NCBI GenBank assembly: GCA_015680685.1
Contig: MNCI01008967.1
Coordinates: forward strand, 112,526-176,525
Direction: 5' to 3'
Origin: Gnetum montanum
Taxonomy: Eukaryota > Streptophyta > Gnetopsida > Gnetales > Gnetaceae
Length of the DNA stretch: 64,000 nt
The notes under the pieces are model-generated. The model was not told where the DNA came from and did no database searches. It was given only the letters and a program-made list of their open reading frames with translations. Made by a program: the position numbers and the translations under genes. Shown one piece after another: positions 11,761 to 24,480 of this stretch. Each line of letters opens with the position of its first letter. The stretch's first letter is position 1.

Positions 11761-14739
11761 TCCCTCCAACATCAAAGAACAAAGAGATAGTTTGGGTCAT
11801 GTAGAACTATTGGGCCCTAGTTGAAATGATTCAAGGAATCAGAGCAAAGAGTGTATTAAGAAAAATAAAAATAGAAATAAAAAGGAACAGACTCATTGGT
11901 AGGCTTGTTCACTAAATGGAAAGCAACACTACACCATAGACCTAGGAACCCCATCAATCTTAGCTAGAAATGGAAGAAGGTCCCACAAATCAATGCTCAA
12001 GCATGGCCCCAATTTGCAATAGCAAAATTCCTAATAAATTAGTAGCTAGAACAATTTAGTTTTTGCAGACAAACATAATAGCATGGTAGCAATGGACTAG
12101 GGTGTAGTAGTAGTGAAAAAAGTAATTTCTACAATCCATCTGTTACTCCCAATGGTTGAAAATAGCCAAAAGAACTGCAAATGTACACTAGATCTTGAGC
12201 CCAAACTTAGATTGAAAGAAATTTAGGTTTTTAATATAGGCTATGATTTCCAAACTTCATAGATTGGGATGGGAAACCTAGTGATTATTACCTTAAATTG
12301 TAAATGGCATTGTAAGTAGTCCTCTATTCAAAAAATTTTAGATCAAATTATTAGATTTCAAAGTCACATAATGTATAAATATGTCACTGTCAATTTGGTA
12401 GTGAAAATTTATCTATGAATTCCTATATATTCTGATTTTGTGATTTTTTTTATAAATATTGTCTTTCTATCTTTATTTGAAGTCTTCATTTTATGTGTAA
12501 TTCTTTCCTAATATTTACTTTATGGAAGCATTATAGTGCTACCTTAATTCTGAGACATCACATTGTGAAGTTGTTCTTCTATATTTGTTTCGTTTGCCAC
12601 AAACCTTGCCATTTTTTGAAACATTGTCTTTCTTTTGTTGCATTGATTTTCCTCTAAAGTGAACAAGATGGGCCAAAAAGTAGAAGATTCACATCTTGGT
12701 TGCTACTATCATTGAGGTTTTATTAGGTTATTTAATTTTTTTATTTTTTTAGCATTGAGCTTTATATCAACATGACTAAAAATAACAAATGCACATACTT
12801 TCTTTTTTCTTGCTACACTTATCTCTCATTAAGGAGCTTCAGAGGGTAGCAACATTCTTATGAATCATAGTTAGACACTCCTTACAAGAATTTTATTAAT
12901 TAATATCAATTTTTGAATACCATCACTACCATGAATCATAGTTAAAAATTCTTTCCAAGTATGTTAGTTATCAGTAAAACCTGATTGTTCTATTTTGGCA
13001 TTTGTTATCACCCTAAGAAAGTGTGGTAGAGGGTAGCTAATGGATTTGTACAATGCTAGAGATAAACAAGAAGGGAATCATTGAGGATTTAGAAATTAAT
13101 TATGCAAGTTACTGCTACATAATATGCTTTTTGGTGATTTCATTTTTATACCAAAAGGCATTTTGGATAGCCAATTTTTCATTTGAAATTATTAATTGTA
13201 GCAAAATTGCTATTAATTAATGACAAAACATAGTTACAATGTATCATTGAGGATGAACTAATTAAGATCATGTGTTTTGGGATCAATTTTGTCATTAGCA
13301 TGTCAAGATTAATGTCCTTGTTTCTATACTTTCCCAGAACTAAACATGTTTAAAGAAAATGTAACATTTTAAGCCTTGATCTTAATTGATAAGTGATTTT
13401 ATAACTTAATGATTTTATGAAATTAAAATTTTTATCAACATTTTAGGTATGTTTCATCCATGAAATAGATCAAATATGAAATTTAAAGTAAATCTTTATG
13501 AAAAAATCACACCAATAGCCTTCCAAAAATAATGAACACTAAAACATATTCATGTAGTTAAGAAATATGAATTCTTCAAAATCTAAATCTTATGTTGATA
13601 ATTTGTATAATTTAAATAAATGAATCATGAGTACAAAGTTCAAAACTAGGGAAGAACATGAACTACAACTGCCATAGTGCTTGTCATTCCAACCTATTAA
13701 ATTTTTTAACTCCCATGTGTCCATTTAGTCTAATGTTAGAAATCCAGTAGAAATTTACCATGATCATCTTACAAATCATCAAAAGTGTAAGTTTGATTTT
13801 GGTGATTGGATCACATGTTAATTACAAACAGAAAATCTTGACCAAAAACAATATGGAAAGGAAGAACTCCTTAATTTTAAAGATGTTTACTTAGGTGTTC
13901 AACTTCAAGATTAATACATTGAAACTGAAAAGTGGAAAGAGGAAAATAATTAATTGGTAGTAAGAATTAAATTTCTAGTTATAATAATAATTACACTTAC
14001 ATTAGTCTCAACATGTTTGTTTGGATTTAATATTTAAAAGGTTTGAGTTATTAATAGAATGTTTTTGGACAAAATACCAATTTTTTAGGAAATTAAGATT
14101 TAATAAAAAAGTAATGTCTTAGCATGATCCAAATTATCTTGCAAAGAAAAAATAAGCAACCTATGGATGATATAATTGTTCATGCTATTCATTTTAATTA
14201 TTGAGTTGATCATATTCTTCTCAAATAAAGAAAAACTTACCTTATGAGCTAACAATCTCAATACTTCACATGAGCTTTTTTTCAATTTGATTTATCAGTA
14301 ACTTGATTGTTTGTATTGTAGACTTTAAATTTTTTTTTTTTTTCATATTTTCAACTTACATGTGAATTTTTGTTTTTTTCTAGCATTTTTTTGAAGGTAG
14401 AAAAGGAAAGCATAAGACAAATGTTCTTTACATTTTAAAAGGTGTAAGAAGATTAGAATATGTAATTGATTAAATATAAGTCTACTTGCATATTTCAAAG
14501 AAACATTAAATAGTTTAACAAAATATGAAATTTTACAATATTTTTGAAATTGAATACCAAAATCTAACGTTCATTTACAAATGATAAACACTACATTCTT
14601 ATGTATAAATGACCATATATCTAGCCACGTAGCACCATTAAAGCATTTCTTAACAATTTCTAAAGTTCCATGTTTTGTTGAACTATTTAATCTTTAGTTG
14701 ATTTTTAAGAAAGTCAAGTAGGAAATTGTTAATCTTCTT
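11761..14739. other. AT-rich stretch without recognised genes
   Basis: No reading frame with family similarity, no tRNA- or rRNA-like structure, and no repeat shared with the rest of the window that I can see. It contains homopolymer runs, for example a T-rich run near 14330. It may be older transposon sequence or ordinary intergenic DNA. Confidence 0.5.
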
Positions 14740-15174
14740 GGTTCTCATTTTTATTTTAATAACAAGGATAGTAAATGAAGGTAAAGAAATATTAATTAAG
14801 AAAATAATAAATAACAATAATAATTAAGTAATTAAAACTAAGTGGATGCTGCAATGATGAAGTAATCTTGATCTTTATTGCTAGTCATGCGTGTGTCCAA
14901 CTATGTCAAACTCGAATAAAGGTTCCATACAATTACAATCATCACACTACAAGCATGCACTGGGGAAAGGATTGAAATGAATTGAAATTTACAAAAAAAG
15001 ACTCTACTCTAACACTAACTTACTCTGACTACCCTTCCTGTGCACCCAAAAGTGTATTTATAGGCTTACACACGAATCACGATATTGTGTATCCAATATC
15101 ATTATCTAGGCTACGATATCGCATACCCAATATCACAAATATGATATTGGATCCTAACAAATCATAATTCATCA
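14740..15174 (-). repeat. B-type LTR fragment (U3-side part)
   Basis: Matches 19290-19696 and 40820-41224: shared GATGGAGTAATCT, TCTTTATTG, CATGCACT..GGAAA, a minus-strand TATAAATA at 15062-15055, repeated GATATC-type units, and the terminal AATTCATCA. The part corresponding to 18830-19260 is missing, so the copy is truncated on its low-coordinate side near 14740. The adjoining TACCCCAC at 15175-15182 is the purine-rich primer site of the minus-oriented element. Confidence 0.75.
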
Positions 15175-15480
15175 TACCCCACGATTGAATGAAAACTTGT
15201 CCTCAAGTCAAACAAAATGAGAACAAGTTCCATTGATTACAGGAGATAGGTATGGGATTATTGACTAACTAGAAATTTATTCATGCCACGGTGAAGAGTT
15301 GAACACAAAAAAATTGGGACACAGACATAGAATTACAAAATTTATTGGAATTCATGTGGTTCCTGGTGGCAGTAGTTCCTCCATGGGTCTCTTCCACTTA
15401 TCTTGTGCTCTAGGTTTTGAAGATTGATGGCTCTGAAGATTGATGGCTCTAATGGTTCCTCCATGGAAAAATCTAATAGG
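15175..15480 (-). mobile_element. Internal fragment next to the B-type LTR remnant
   Basis: Begins with the polypurine tract (minus strand GTGGGGTA) and continues with CTTGTCCTCAAGTCAAACAA and GTGGTTCCTGGTGGC. These match 33706-34040, the internal end of element B, block for block. It is therefore the PPT-side end of a separate B-family insertion; the rest is not present. Confidence 0.65.
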
Positions 15481-16694
15481 TGACTAGAGTGCAAAATCAC
15501 ATTTTTCTCTTTTTAAAAATTCATTCCCAAAATTTTCTATTTCCAAAATCAAAGCTTTTATAACTTTTCTAGTAACTAGTTTGGAAGGTAATTGAGTCAT
15601 ATGCTATGCAAGATCTTAGGTTTGAATCCCAAAAATGCATTAATGAGATGTTAGCCTAGTGGTAAGACTCTTGATTTCAAAGGTCTAAGTCATGGGTTTT
15701 ATCCTGATAGGAAATGTTGAGTTATATATCTTGGGGTATACCTATATTACAATTATTTTGGAGTTCTAACATCCTATCCCACATCCCCTCTCTCCTCGCT
15801 CCCACCGCAATGTGCACTCCCCCTCCCCCCTCCCCCTTCCTTCCCCATAAAAAAAATCAAGATAAATTCATATTTATATTTTTTCTATTTAAAAATAAAA
15901 TATTAATTTAACAACATAACAAAATAAGAAATCAAGCATAAAATGTAATCAACCATACACACCACAAGCTTGATGTAAATCCCATGTACCATGATCCATC
16001 TAGTAGTTGATACTTGTTAACTTAAAACTTCAACAAGTGTACATATGTTTTATGATATGATATAATTCAATCTTATTCTTAGGAAAAGACAACATAATAT
16101 TATGTTTAAGTTCAAAAACATATGATTAAGGTAAAATAGAACAAATAAAATAGACACAACACATTCAAAGTTTAAGAAGTCATAAGGCATATCAATAAGA
16201 GAAAAGGACTCTAGAATAAGGTTGTTATATATTTCATAGCTGAAGTAGCCTTCAAACCACCAACCAAGAATACTCTCTACACCTCTCCATGAATCATGAA
16301 AATTTTTGTTCAAGCTTACAAGATGTAAGAAGGTAGTAGTTTAAACAACCTGTGATCTCTTATGATGTAGCATTTACCTAGTTAATGTTAAAAAAGGAAG
16401 TGAACTTTTGGTCAATTTTGACTTAATTTATGCACCAAATACTTTGGTCAAACTAGTTTACTAATTTTATCCAATTATGAAAGAAAATAAAGCTATTGCA
16501 AAGAAATATTTTGTTGTACATTACCTATAAAATTATAGAAAAAATGAATGATATAGTAATTACATAGAAAATTAATGATAGATTAATGCCACACTGAAGT
16601 GAAAAATCAAAGATAGAGTTATAAATAAGGGGAAAATTAAATGTTAAAAATTCAAAAGTGTAGAGAGTATACCTTGCTAGTTGTTCAACAATTA
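15481..16694. other. Unassigned AT-rich sequence between the B fragment and element A
   Basis: No coding frame or repeat recognised. A C-rich run (CCCCCTCCCCCCTCCCCC) lies near 15821. This is the left flank of the element A insertion, whose duplicated target CTTCT ends at 16699. Confidence 0.45.
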
Positions 16695-16699
16695 CTTCT
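16695..16699. repeat. Left target-site duplication of element A
   Basis: CTTCT directly before the LTR. The partner CTTTT lies at 60434-60438 and differs by one transition. Confidence 0.6.
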
Positions 16700-17578
16700 T
16701 GATGACCAGCAAGTAATCCCTATGCCCAACCATACAAATCACATGCATTGCACTAGCGATTTGGTTGAATTTTGGGGACTTAGCTCCTAAATGCACTAAT
16801 GGGAAAAGATAATGACTTAAAGATGCAATCATTGTTTTCATCGCTTTACATGTGGAAACTCACTTGTATGGTTAAGTATAAGACAAAGGACAAGATTTTT
16901 ATGTATATTTTATATCCTATTTGATTAAGTCTAAGTGTAAAATGAAGGTAATTAATTGTGACTTACTAATTAATTATCTAATTCCTTAATCTAACTACCA
17001 TAACATAAGCATCTAGGCCCACCTTCCATGCATATCTTAAACTTATTATAAATGCCACTAGGCTACCAAGTGCTAGGCTACTAGGCAAACCAAGTGATAA
17101 CACCACCAAGATTACTAAGTGTTAATAGTATGTTTGAGGTGGTTGTACTTATGTGTGATTATTAAGTAGATTAATTAGCTAAGAACATGAAGGTGATATC
17201 CAAGGTAATAAATGCATAAATAAAAACATTAAACTATTCTTAAGTGCTACAAGGAATTCCAAGAATCTCATCTTTATGGTTAGCATATCAAAGTTCTTAG
17301 GTATATTGATATTCGAATAAGGATCCATACAATCCTTGAAGTCCTACTCTAAGCACTCAAAAAATATTCTAACTTTGATGGAAGAAAACTACAAGAACTT
17401 GGCTACTCTATTTACTTAATGTATCATAAATGTAATGGGTACACACATTTATATAGGCAAGACTAGACACAACATCGATGCATCTGTGTCAATGCATTTA
17501 ACCATGCATTAATGGGGCTACATCACCAAGGCTACATCGATGCATGTCCATTGATGTAGCCTATTGAATGATCTATCA
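16700..17578 (-). repeat. Element A 3' LTR
   Basis: About 879 bp. Pairs with 59591-60433 through long shared blocks (GCACTAGCGATTTG, GTATGGTTAAGTATAAG, TTTATGTATATTTTATAT, AAGGATCCATACAATCCTT). U3 repeats built on ATGCATC/GATGCAT lie at 17470-17560. Confidence 0.85.
17448..17455 (-). promoter_or_regulatory. TATA box of the A 3' LTR
   Basis: TATATAAA on the minus strand, just downstream of the U3 repeats. The same box is at 60324-60317 in the other LTR. Confidence 0.6.
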
Positions 17579-17587
17579 TACCCCCAT
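17579..17587 (-). other. Polypurine tract of element A
   Basis: Minus strand ATGGGGGTA immediately before the 3' LTR start TGATAGATC. This is the plus-strand primer position of LTR retrotransposons. Confidence 0.6.
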
Positions 17588-17596
17588 AACTGAATG

Positions 17597-17842
17597 AAAA
17601 ATTATCCTTAAGTGAATAAAAATAAAATCAAGCTTTTTATAAAATTGGGAATGTATGGAATTATTGACTAACAAAGTCAAAACTTGTTCTTGAGTGAACA
17701 AAAATAGAATCAAGATTTTTATAAAATTGGGAATGTATTGAATTATTTACTAAAAGAGTCAAAAATTTTCCTCAAGTGAACAAACTGGAATCAAGCCTTT
17801 TATAAAATTAGGAATGTATGGAATTATTAACTAACAAACTCT
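17597..17842 (-). repeat. Three tandem copies of an 82-bp unit beside the A polypurine tract
   Basis: AGTGAA anchors recur at 611, 693 and 775 (plus 17000), a period of exactly 82 bp. Each unit contains AAGTGAACAAA, TCAAG and TATAAAATTGGGAATGTAT. The units are clearly diverged from one another. It is non-coding and lies between the accessory frame and the 3' LTR. Confidence 0.75.
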
Positions 17843-17949
17843 AACTAATGAACTCTAAGTGCTAAATTGTATAGATTTACAAAGATGACATAAATGGGTG
17901 TCTTTGATAACAAAATTGAATGCCCTTATAAAAACAACCAACAACAATC

Positions 17950-18824
17950 CTTTGATGAGTAAAGACAAGGAGAAGATCAAATAGTGCCAAGAGGTGGATG
18001 ATCCTATGATGCTAAAAAACCTTTACTAGGCTATAGTGCACATGGCAATGGTGGTTGAGGTTGAGGCTATGGCTATGGCTATCTTACAAATGTAACTTCA
18101 TGTAGCTTCATGTAGCTTCACAAATGTGGGTTGGTACAAGGGCATCCCATAGACAATGCATTACTATAAATAACTCCTTTACATTGACAAACCAAGCTAT
18201 GAATTGTTTACATTCTATGTTGAACATCTTTACAAGGTTCTGAAGTTCATGGTAGTCATTCATCCTCTTAGCTAGGTTCTTAGCAACTAATTTTTGGTCA
18301 ATGAATTCACTCTTGAGAACTTCAAGTCCAACATTAGTTATTTCTAGCTTCTACTTGTTCTCCTTATGGTGCTTAAACTTGACCTCATAGAGTAGGTATG
18401 AGTTGGCCACTTAGTTCTTTAGTTCTAATCTTGGCCTTCCAACTATCATCATCATCAATTTTGTGTAGCAAAGGTTAGCAAACTCCATGTATTTTGTCAT
18501 TTCTTCAATTTGCAGCTCCTTCAAGCAGAACTCTGCTTTATTGTAGGCACTTAAACTATCAAAGATTGACTACCATACATTGCCCCTCTATTGAAGCTAC
18601 TAGAAGACCTCATCCATTTTCACCTTGGCCAATTGGATTTCTTTCTCATTTACCTCCTTGAGGAGTCTACCTAGTCCCTATAGTAATTTTTCTATTTGAA
18701 CTTTAGGGCCTTATTTTTCTAGGTGGCTACCTCAATGACCATTTTCTAGTGAAGTTCCTAAACCTCCTCCATTGAAAAATTCCTATTTTCTATTACTAAC
18801 CTCCTCAAGTTCATGTTCACGTTA
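17950..18824 (-). pseudogene. C-terminal coiled-coil part of the element A accessory frame
   Basis: Continuation of the frame that starts at 43096, separated from it by element B. Minus-strand translation is rich in E, K, L and Q, with blocks matching the coiled-coil region of the B copy at 34150-34750. Stops and frameshifts prevent a single product. The rejoin point is the GTGAG duplicated by B. Confidence 0.55.
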
Positions 18825-18829
18825 GTGAG
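18825..18829. repeat. Left target-site duplication of element B
   Basis: GTGAG, identical to 41225-41229 on the other side of B. Confidence 0.85.
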
Positions 18830-19696
18830 TGATGAGTGGTGAGGTACCCCTACACTTGACCATACAAATACGAGTATGCATGCATGATCTAGTCAAACTC
18901 CACAGATGGACTAGTTGTGGGACCTAGATAGTTATATGTTGATCGTAGTTCGCTATCTTCCCACCTAGACTAGTATTTTCTTTGTAATGTATGGTTTAGT
19001 CCAGAGTGAGCTATATGATATGATTTCTAATACTATGCTACTCCTAAAGACAATGAGAAATAACTTGATTAAGCTAATAAGCAATATGAAATAAGATCTA
19101 GGCTAGCCTAAGTGTGATGAGCATCCATCCCTAATCATCTGTACACATCTTGGACTTCATGTACTACTTCTGGGATTACCAAGTGCACATCACTTGAAGC
19201 ACTACTAGATACACTATTGGGTTACCACATAGTTACACTTAAATGTTCGTGATTAAGTCATACTCACTCCATGTTAATGATAGGAATAGTAAATGACAAT
19301 AAAATATATATTATCTAAGAAAATAATAATAAATAATTAACAATTAAAATAATTAAAACCTAAGTAATTGCTACAATGATGGAGTAATCTCAATCTTTAT
19401 TGTTAGTTGTGTGCGTGTCCAAGTACGTCACACTCGAACAAAGGTTCTGTACAATTACAAGCATCACACTATGGGCATGCACTTGGGAAAAGAATTGAAA
19501 ACTAACTAAAAACTTACAAAGAGACTCAACCCTAAAGACTTACCAGAAAACTCTCTTCATTATAGACCTACATGTTATATTTATAGGCTAACATAGGAAT
19601 CACAATATCGTGTATACGATATTGTATCTAGGCTACAATATTACATGCCCGATATTGTGTACCCAATATTGGGGCCTCACAAACCACAATTCATCA
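18830..19696 (-). repeat. Element B 3' LTR
   Basis: 867 bp, TGATGAATT...CACTCATCA on the minus strand. Pairs over its whole length with 40368-41224. It carries U3 repeats of the GATATC/CAATATC type at 19600-19680. Confidence 0.88.
19578..19585 (-). promoter_or_regulatory. TATA box of the B 3' LTR
   Basis: TATAAATA on the minus strand. The same box is at 41113-41106 and at 15062-15055 in the other B-type LTRs, each just after the GATATC-type repeats. Confidence 0.6.
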
Positions 19697-19705
19697 TACC
19701 CCCAC
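19697..19705 (-). other. Polypurine tract of element B
   Basis: Minus strand GTGGGGGTA before the LTR start TGATGAATT. Element C begins on the next base. Confidence 0.55.
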
Positions 19706-20354
19706 TAAAACACCACTAATTTTGGGATCCTACAACATAACAAAAAATTTATCTAATTGTCAAAACTTGGGCAAAAAAAATTTTTCTAAGTCTGACGTTA
19801 CGCTATGTAGCATAGATAGCATAGCATCCTGAAAGTCCTAATGTTTGCAAAAATTTTTCTAAGTCCACCTACTACACTCCCTAGCATAGTCAATGTAGCA
19901 CCCATTTCAAAGGCTATTCTACACAAATGTCAAGCCAGAAGTGGTCAAAAGGGCACTAAGGATGGACTAGATAGTTTGGAAAATTTTCTATCTCTTGAGC
20001 TATTAAGCTTGCTATGCTCTTCAGTTTGTCCAACTTGACACATGTCCCAATGGACAGTCCACCCAAGTGCTAGGCTAGGAGTTATCAAAGATGCTTAGGA
20101 TGGATGAAATAGTTTGGAAACTTTTCTATCTTTCAAACTTGTTACGCTCTGTTGTGCTGCACAGCGTAGCAGAGTGTAGCATAGGTTTCAAGACTCAAAT
20201 ATTCCTAAGTGTTGAACCAGACATGGAATGTGTATTAGGAAATTTTTTAACTTATGGGGCTGCCTATCCTACTTCATCCTCGAAGTGTGATTAGCATCCA
20301 ATGGAAAACATTTCAAGTTCTATCAAAATTGATCCAAAATTTGGTGTTACGCTT

Positions 20355-20385
20355 TGCTATGCTACATAGCGTAGATAGCATAGCA
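20355..20385. repeat. Perfect 10-bp stem palindrome in the C 5' LTR
   Basis: TGCTATGCTA and TAGCATAGCA are exact reverse complements separated by 11 bases. The same structure is at 32274-32304 in the 3' LTR. Shorter versions recur at about 19800, 20150, 20545 and 20625. Confidence 0.8.
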
Positions 20386-21087
20386 ACGATGCTAAGGTCT
20401 GAAAATTTTTCAAGTATGAAACATAGAGGTATCAAGCCATTCTAGCATGGAAAATGCACTTTCCAATTACTAAAGTTGCCTATCTTATGATATTCCAGAG
20501 TGAAAGCTTGAATTTTGACAAAATTCACTGGAAAATGGATGCTATGCTCTACTACACTATGCAACGTAGACAACATAGTAGGCCAAAACCATAAAATTTC
20601 TCTAAGTGTTCATGCTATGCTTTGTCACGTTGGGTAGCGTAGACAACGTAACACTTGGAAGTGCGTCTGAATGCCTCCAAAAGCTCCCAGAACTTAGCAT
20701 TGACCTTTGTTTCAGCTCTGGCATCTCTCAGGAAGCTAAGATCAGCAGTTTGCTTTGTTTTTTCACCCCCTATTGATCCCCAAAATTGTCCTTATGCTTG
20801 ATCCTACTGGGAAGAGGAAGGAAGATGTAGTCCCAAAATGTAGGCTCCAAGTTGCATGTGTTTTGAGCATTTTTGTAGGTACATGGTAGTTCTTCAAACT
20901 CTGGCACATGCAATTTGGAAAATATGGTTATAGTTTGATAGATTTTTAGTCCCTGTTCTTGTCTTGTAAGGCATAGCAGCATTAAGCTTAACACTTTGAG
21001 TGTAGCACATCATTGTGACACATTGTCATGCTATGTGGGACCCAAGACATGGGGCATCCAATCCACATCTCCCATCAACCCTAGCTC

Positions 21088-21095
21088 TATAAATA
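21088..21095 (+). promoter_or_regulatory. TATA box of the C 5' LTR
   Basis: TATAAATA about 1.38 kb into the LTR; the identical box is at 33013-33020 in the 3' LTR. It is likely the start region for element RNA. Confidence 0.6.
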
Positions 21096-22019
21096 CCCTA
21101 GTAATCAACATTTTAAGGGTTGCCTTTACTAGTTGGCTTTGGTAGAAGATTGGTAAGCAAAAGGTTGGTGAGTGGCAAATCTCAGCATTAGAGCATTCCA
21201 AACATCTTCTCCATTCCCGCACATGAGCATGACATTTGCATACCACACTTGCACAACATAACAACTGTTAGTCCAACAAGCTTCGACTCTTTTACATCTG
21301 TTAGCATCACATCTACAACGTTCCAAGGACTATGACCATACTACCTCGCTTCCCTACTGTGCCTATTTGACACTATGTACTATTTGTACACATCATTTAA
21401 TCAAAATTCATGCTCCCCCAATCTTGGGGTGGTTCATTTTCTCACCTAAACTCATTCCATTTTTCCTATAGCATATATTTTATATTTTTAGTGTATTTGT
21501 TTATTTCTATTATCAATATGCATTAAGATACTCATGTTGATGCACTCTCATGGTTATACATGTTACACTCTTTACTTGTTCTGACTCCCATGTGTGATGC
21601 TCTAAAAAAACCATTTGCAAATAGTTATTACACATCAATATCTGGCATAATCAGTGATAGCCATATGCTAGCTACCATCTGAGTTATCATGGGCCGTTAA
21701 GAATTTGTTTCATGACTACACGTATTCCAGTTTAGCAGCTTGACTTGCCTTTTCTTTTTCAAGTTTCTAGACTCACTTCCAGAGGTCTTCATTGATGCGC
21801 CTACACTTCCATAGTGATCGTGTCGAGTGTAACATGCATTTGCTAGCCTCACCATATATATGAAAAGAAACCTTTATTATCTCTAAAGGGAGTTCAATCA
21901 TAAATTCAACTTCAACTACCCTTCTTGGGTTCCATTTAAGTCACAAAGTTGTTATACCAAAAACAAGAAAATGTTAGTCATAAGGCTATAAAAAAATCAA
22001 AATAACATAAAAAGAAAAT

Positions 22020-24480
22020 GCAATGGTCCAAACGCACCTATCTCAAGATCAATTTATTTTAGATCATCGATTATATCATCTACTATGCCTTGCATAAAAG
22101 TAAACTTATCTAGGGTTTTTTCCCATGGTTGTAGGTGGAAAGTGGACAAAGATTTAGGGCCTCTAATGGAAGTAGCCCCCACTACACAATAAAACATGTT
22201 AGTATAATAAAAAGGGAGAAAAGGAGAGGAAAAAAACAAGAAAAAAAGAGAGAAGAGGATGAGAGAAAAGAGGGAAAACAAGAGCATAACATAAATGGTG
22301 GTGCAAAGCTCCTACCCAGCAAACCCTCAGGAGTGAGAGAGGGGGCCTTGCCCATTTGCACACTGTCAAATAAACTAGCAAACTCACAGTCCTCAAAATG
22401 TAGCCCCTCTTCTTTGAGCTTCCTTAAGAGTGTGGAGGCTTCCTTGACTATCATATGTTCCTTGGGCTATGGGACACTTTCTACAAAAGGCTCCTTTTCT
22501 GCTAAGATTTCCTCTTCTATAGCAGGGGCCTCCTCTTCTGTAGTAGGGGCCTCCTCTTCTATAATAGAGGTGTCCTCTTTGGTAGCAAACACCTCTTCCT
22601 CATCTATCATTCATAGGCTAGTGTTAGAGTGCCAGTCTATATATAGTAGAAGCATATGCATTGATGAACTTAGACCACACATTGCCGACTTTCATGCGCA
22701 GTCTCTTACCCCTTCCTTTGATTGTGCATGATGATTCCTCTACAAGATGAGGCTTTTTAATTTGCAACTTTGATTTTATCATCTCCACAATGAGATGTGC
22801 CCTCCTCATTGCATTTCCTATGTTGGTGGGGGGAGCCTCTCCAAGGCTATCATGTGCATGGAAGGATGGTCCTGCCCAATCCTTGGTTGTCATGGAAAAA
22901 GACTCCCCAATAGCTTTCAAAGGGTCGTGAGACTGAGTGGTGCAGAATATGTGGCGAATCCATGGCTTGGATATTTGGGTGCGATTTTGAACCACCCATA
23001 TCCTATTCTCTTGAACCACCAAAAATTCTACAAACCTACACAAATATGATATAAAAAATGTAAAGTGCACATGAGAAAATACCTCCAATTTGTTATGCGG
23101 CTTAATCATCTTAGCTCATAACCCTTTTGCAAGATATTTAGCCTAGTTGTACTGCATTCCCTCTTCCATGAAATCTCTCATGATCTAGGCCTACTCTACC
23201 CCAAGAACTTTTCTTTGGGAGAGCAACTTGGGAAAAGTGTGAGCCTGGAAAATAGGGTAAATGTCCTTGGCCACCTCCAATTTAACTTTTTTCGTATAAG
23301 TACCCTTATGATCCTTTTCAGTGCCTAGCCATTCTTTGATGTCCCCTCGGTGGTTTAGATCCTTGCTAGTCTTTTTTCCCATGGGTAAACCATTAGAGGG
23401 GACACTAAAGAGGTCTAAAAAGAGATCATTAGTATAAAAGACCACTCACACATTATGAACATGTGTGTGAAATGGTTACTACTTTCCATAAAGGAATCAA
23501 TGAGAGTAATCATTTTTGCTATTGGGATGCTTGGGTTCATAGCCAAAAAGAGGTCCATAAGCCCAACCTCTTCAACATTTTTGGTAATGGTTGTTGGGGC
23601 TTCATTGCATAACCAATACTATGATTCCTCTACTTCATCAGGTTATCCTTAGTATTCCTTGAGGCAATCATTGTAACCTCTATTACTACAGTAACCAAAA
23701 ATAAAGTTAGTCATGTAAATAAAATAAAATAAAATCATCAAGAATACATGAAAATAAACACATATCATAACTTTCCTAGCACAAACAGTGTAGGGAATGG
23801 TGGTATTTGAACAGACACTTCTTCCACAATGGCTATCTGACAGGATGCCCACTCCCCATCTAACCACCCAAGTTCCTTGCACTTCATGTAAGATTTAGAG
23901 TACTTTTTCAGGTAAGTCCTCATGTCTACCCCTAGTTTCTTGATGATACCATCACGTTTGTTCTCAATAGATGAGAACTCTCATAGCACCATTTGGACTA
24001 GGGCCAACACCCCCTCTCTATCATGGAGACCATCCTTATTAATCATAAATTTGGCAATAGTAAAATAGAAATAAGCATTCCAAATCATACAAGGAAAAAA
24101 ATGAAATTTTCATTATCCCAATAAGGCTTACCCTCCAGCACAATAGATAGTTCCAGGTGAATTTTGAAAGGTTGTGCCCATATGGTGCATGACAAACAAA
24201 GTATTATATTTATGATAGCATCTAAATTTAGCCGTTTCCCAAATCCAAGACAAGGGTCTTAGACCTTTTGGGCACTGACTTGAGCTTCCTACCCTTTCTC
24301 CCTTAGCAAGTCCATCTATTGTGAATTTCAAAATGCCTTAGTTTTCCCTAGGCAATAAGGTCTCAACCAAGATGCCTGCTACTTTAGCAGACAGGTGCAA
24401 CCACATCATGATGCTAAAGTGGTGAAGTAGGAATTCCAAGAACTCCTATGCATCCTCTCAGAACTAGATGACATGGTCTC
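22020..24480 (-). pseudogene. Antisense coding region inside element C, unrecognised product
   Basis: Between the C 5' LTR and pol, the minus strand holds a chain of open stretches: 24480-24130, 23940-23790, 23600-23191, 23109-22624 and 22454-22182. They read as normal protein (for example GDIKEWLGTEKDHKGTYTKK near 23350 and EDGLHDREGVLALVQMVL near 24010), whereas the plus strand does not. Gaps fall near splice-like sequences such as GGAGGGTAAGCC near 24136, so introns are possible. I do not recognise the family. Antisense extra ORFs are known from several Tat-lineage elements, which fits the position. Stops indicate decay. Confidence 0.4.
22205..22285 (+). repeat. Purine-rich low-complexity tract
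   Basis: Nearly pure A/G (GAAAAAGGAGAGG-like). A similar tract is at 31090-31200 near the other end of the C internal region. Confidence 0.6.

Larger units (their letters stand above)
19706..21637 (+). repeat. Element C 5' LTR
   Basis: About 1932 bp, starting TAAAACACC (TGAAACACC in the partner) and ending TTACACATCA. It pairs along its length with 31629-33561; the differences seen are mostly transitions. It contains repeated CTATG/CATAG palindromes at 19800-20650. It is followed by TGGCATAATCAGTG at 21643, a weak primer-site candidate that I cannot assign to a tRNA. Confidence 0.88.

Noticed and set aside
22135-22731. 198-residue plus-strand frame in element C
   Set aside because: Composition is dominated by low-complexity S, K and E from a purine-rich tract, and it overlaps the antisense region, which reads better as protein.
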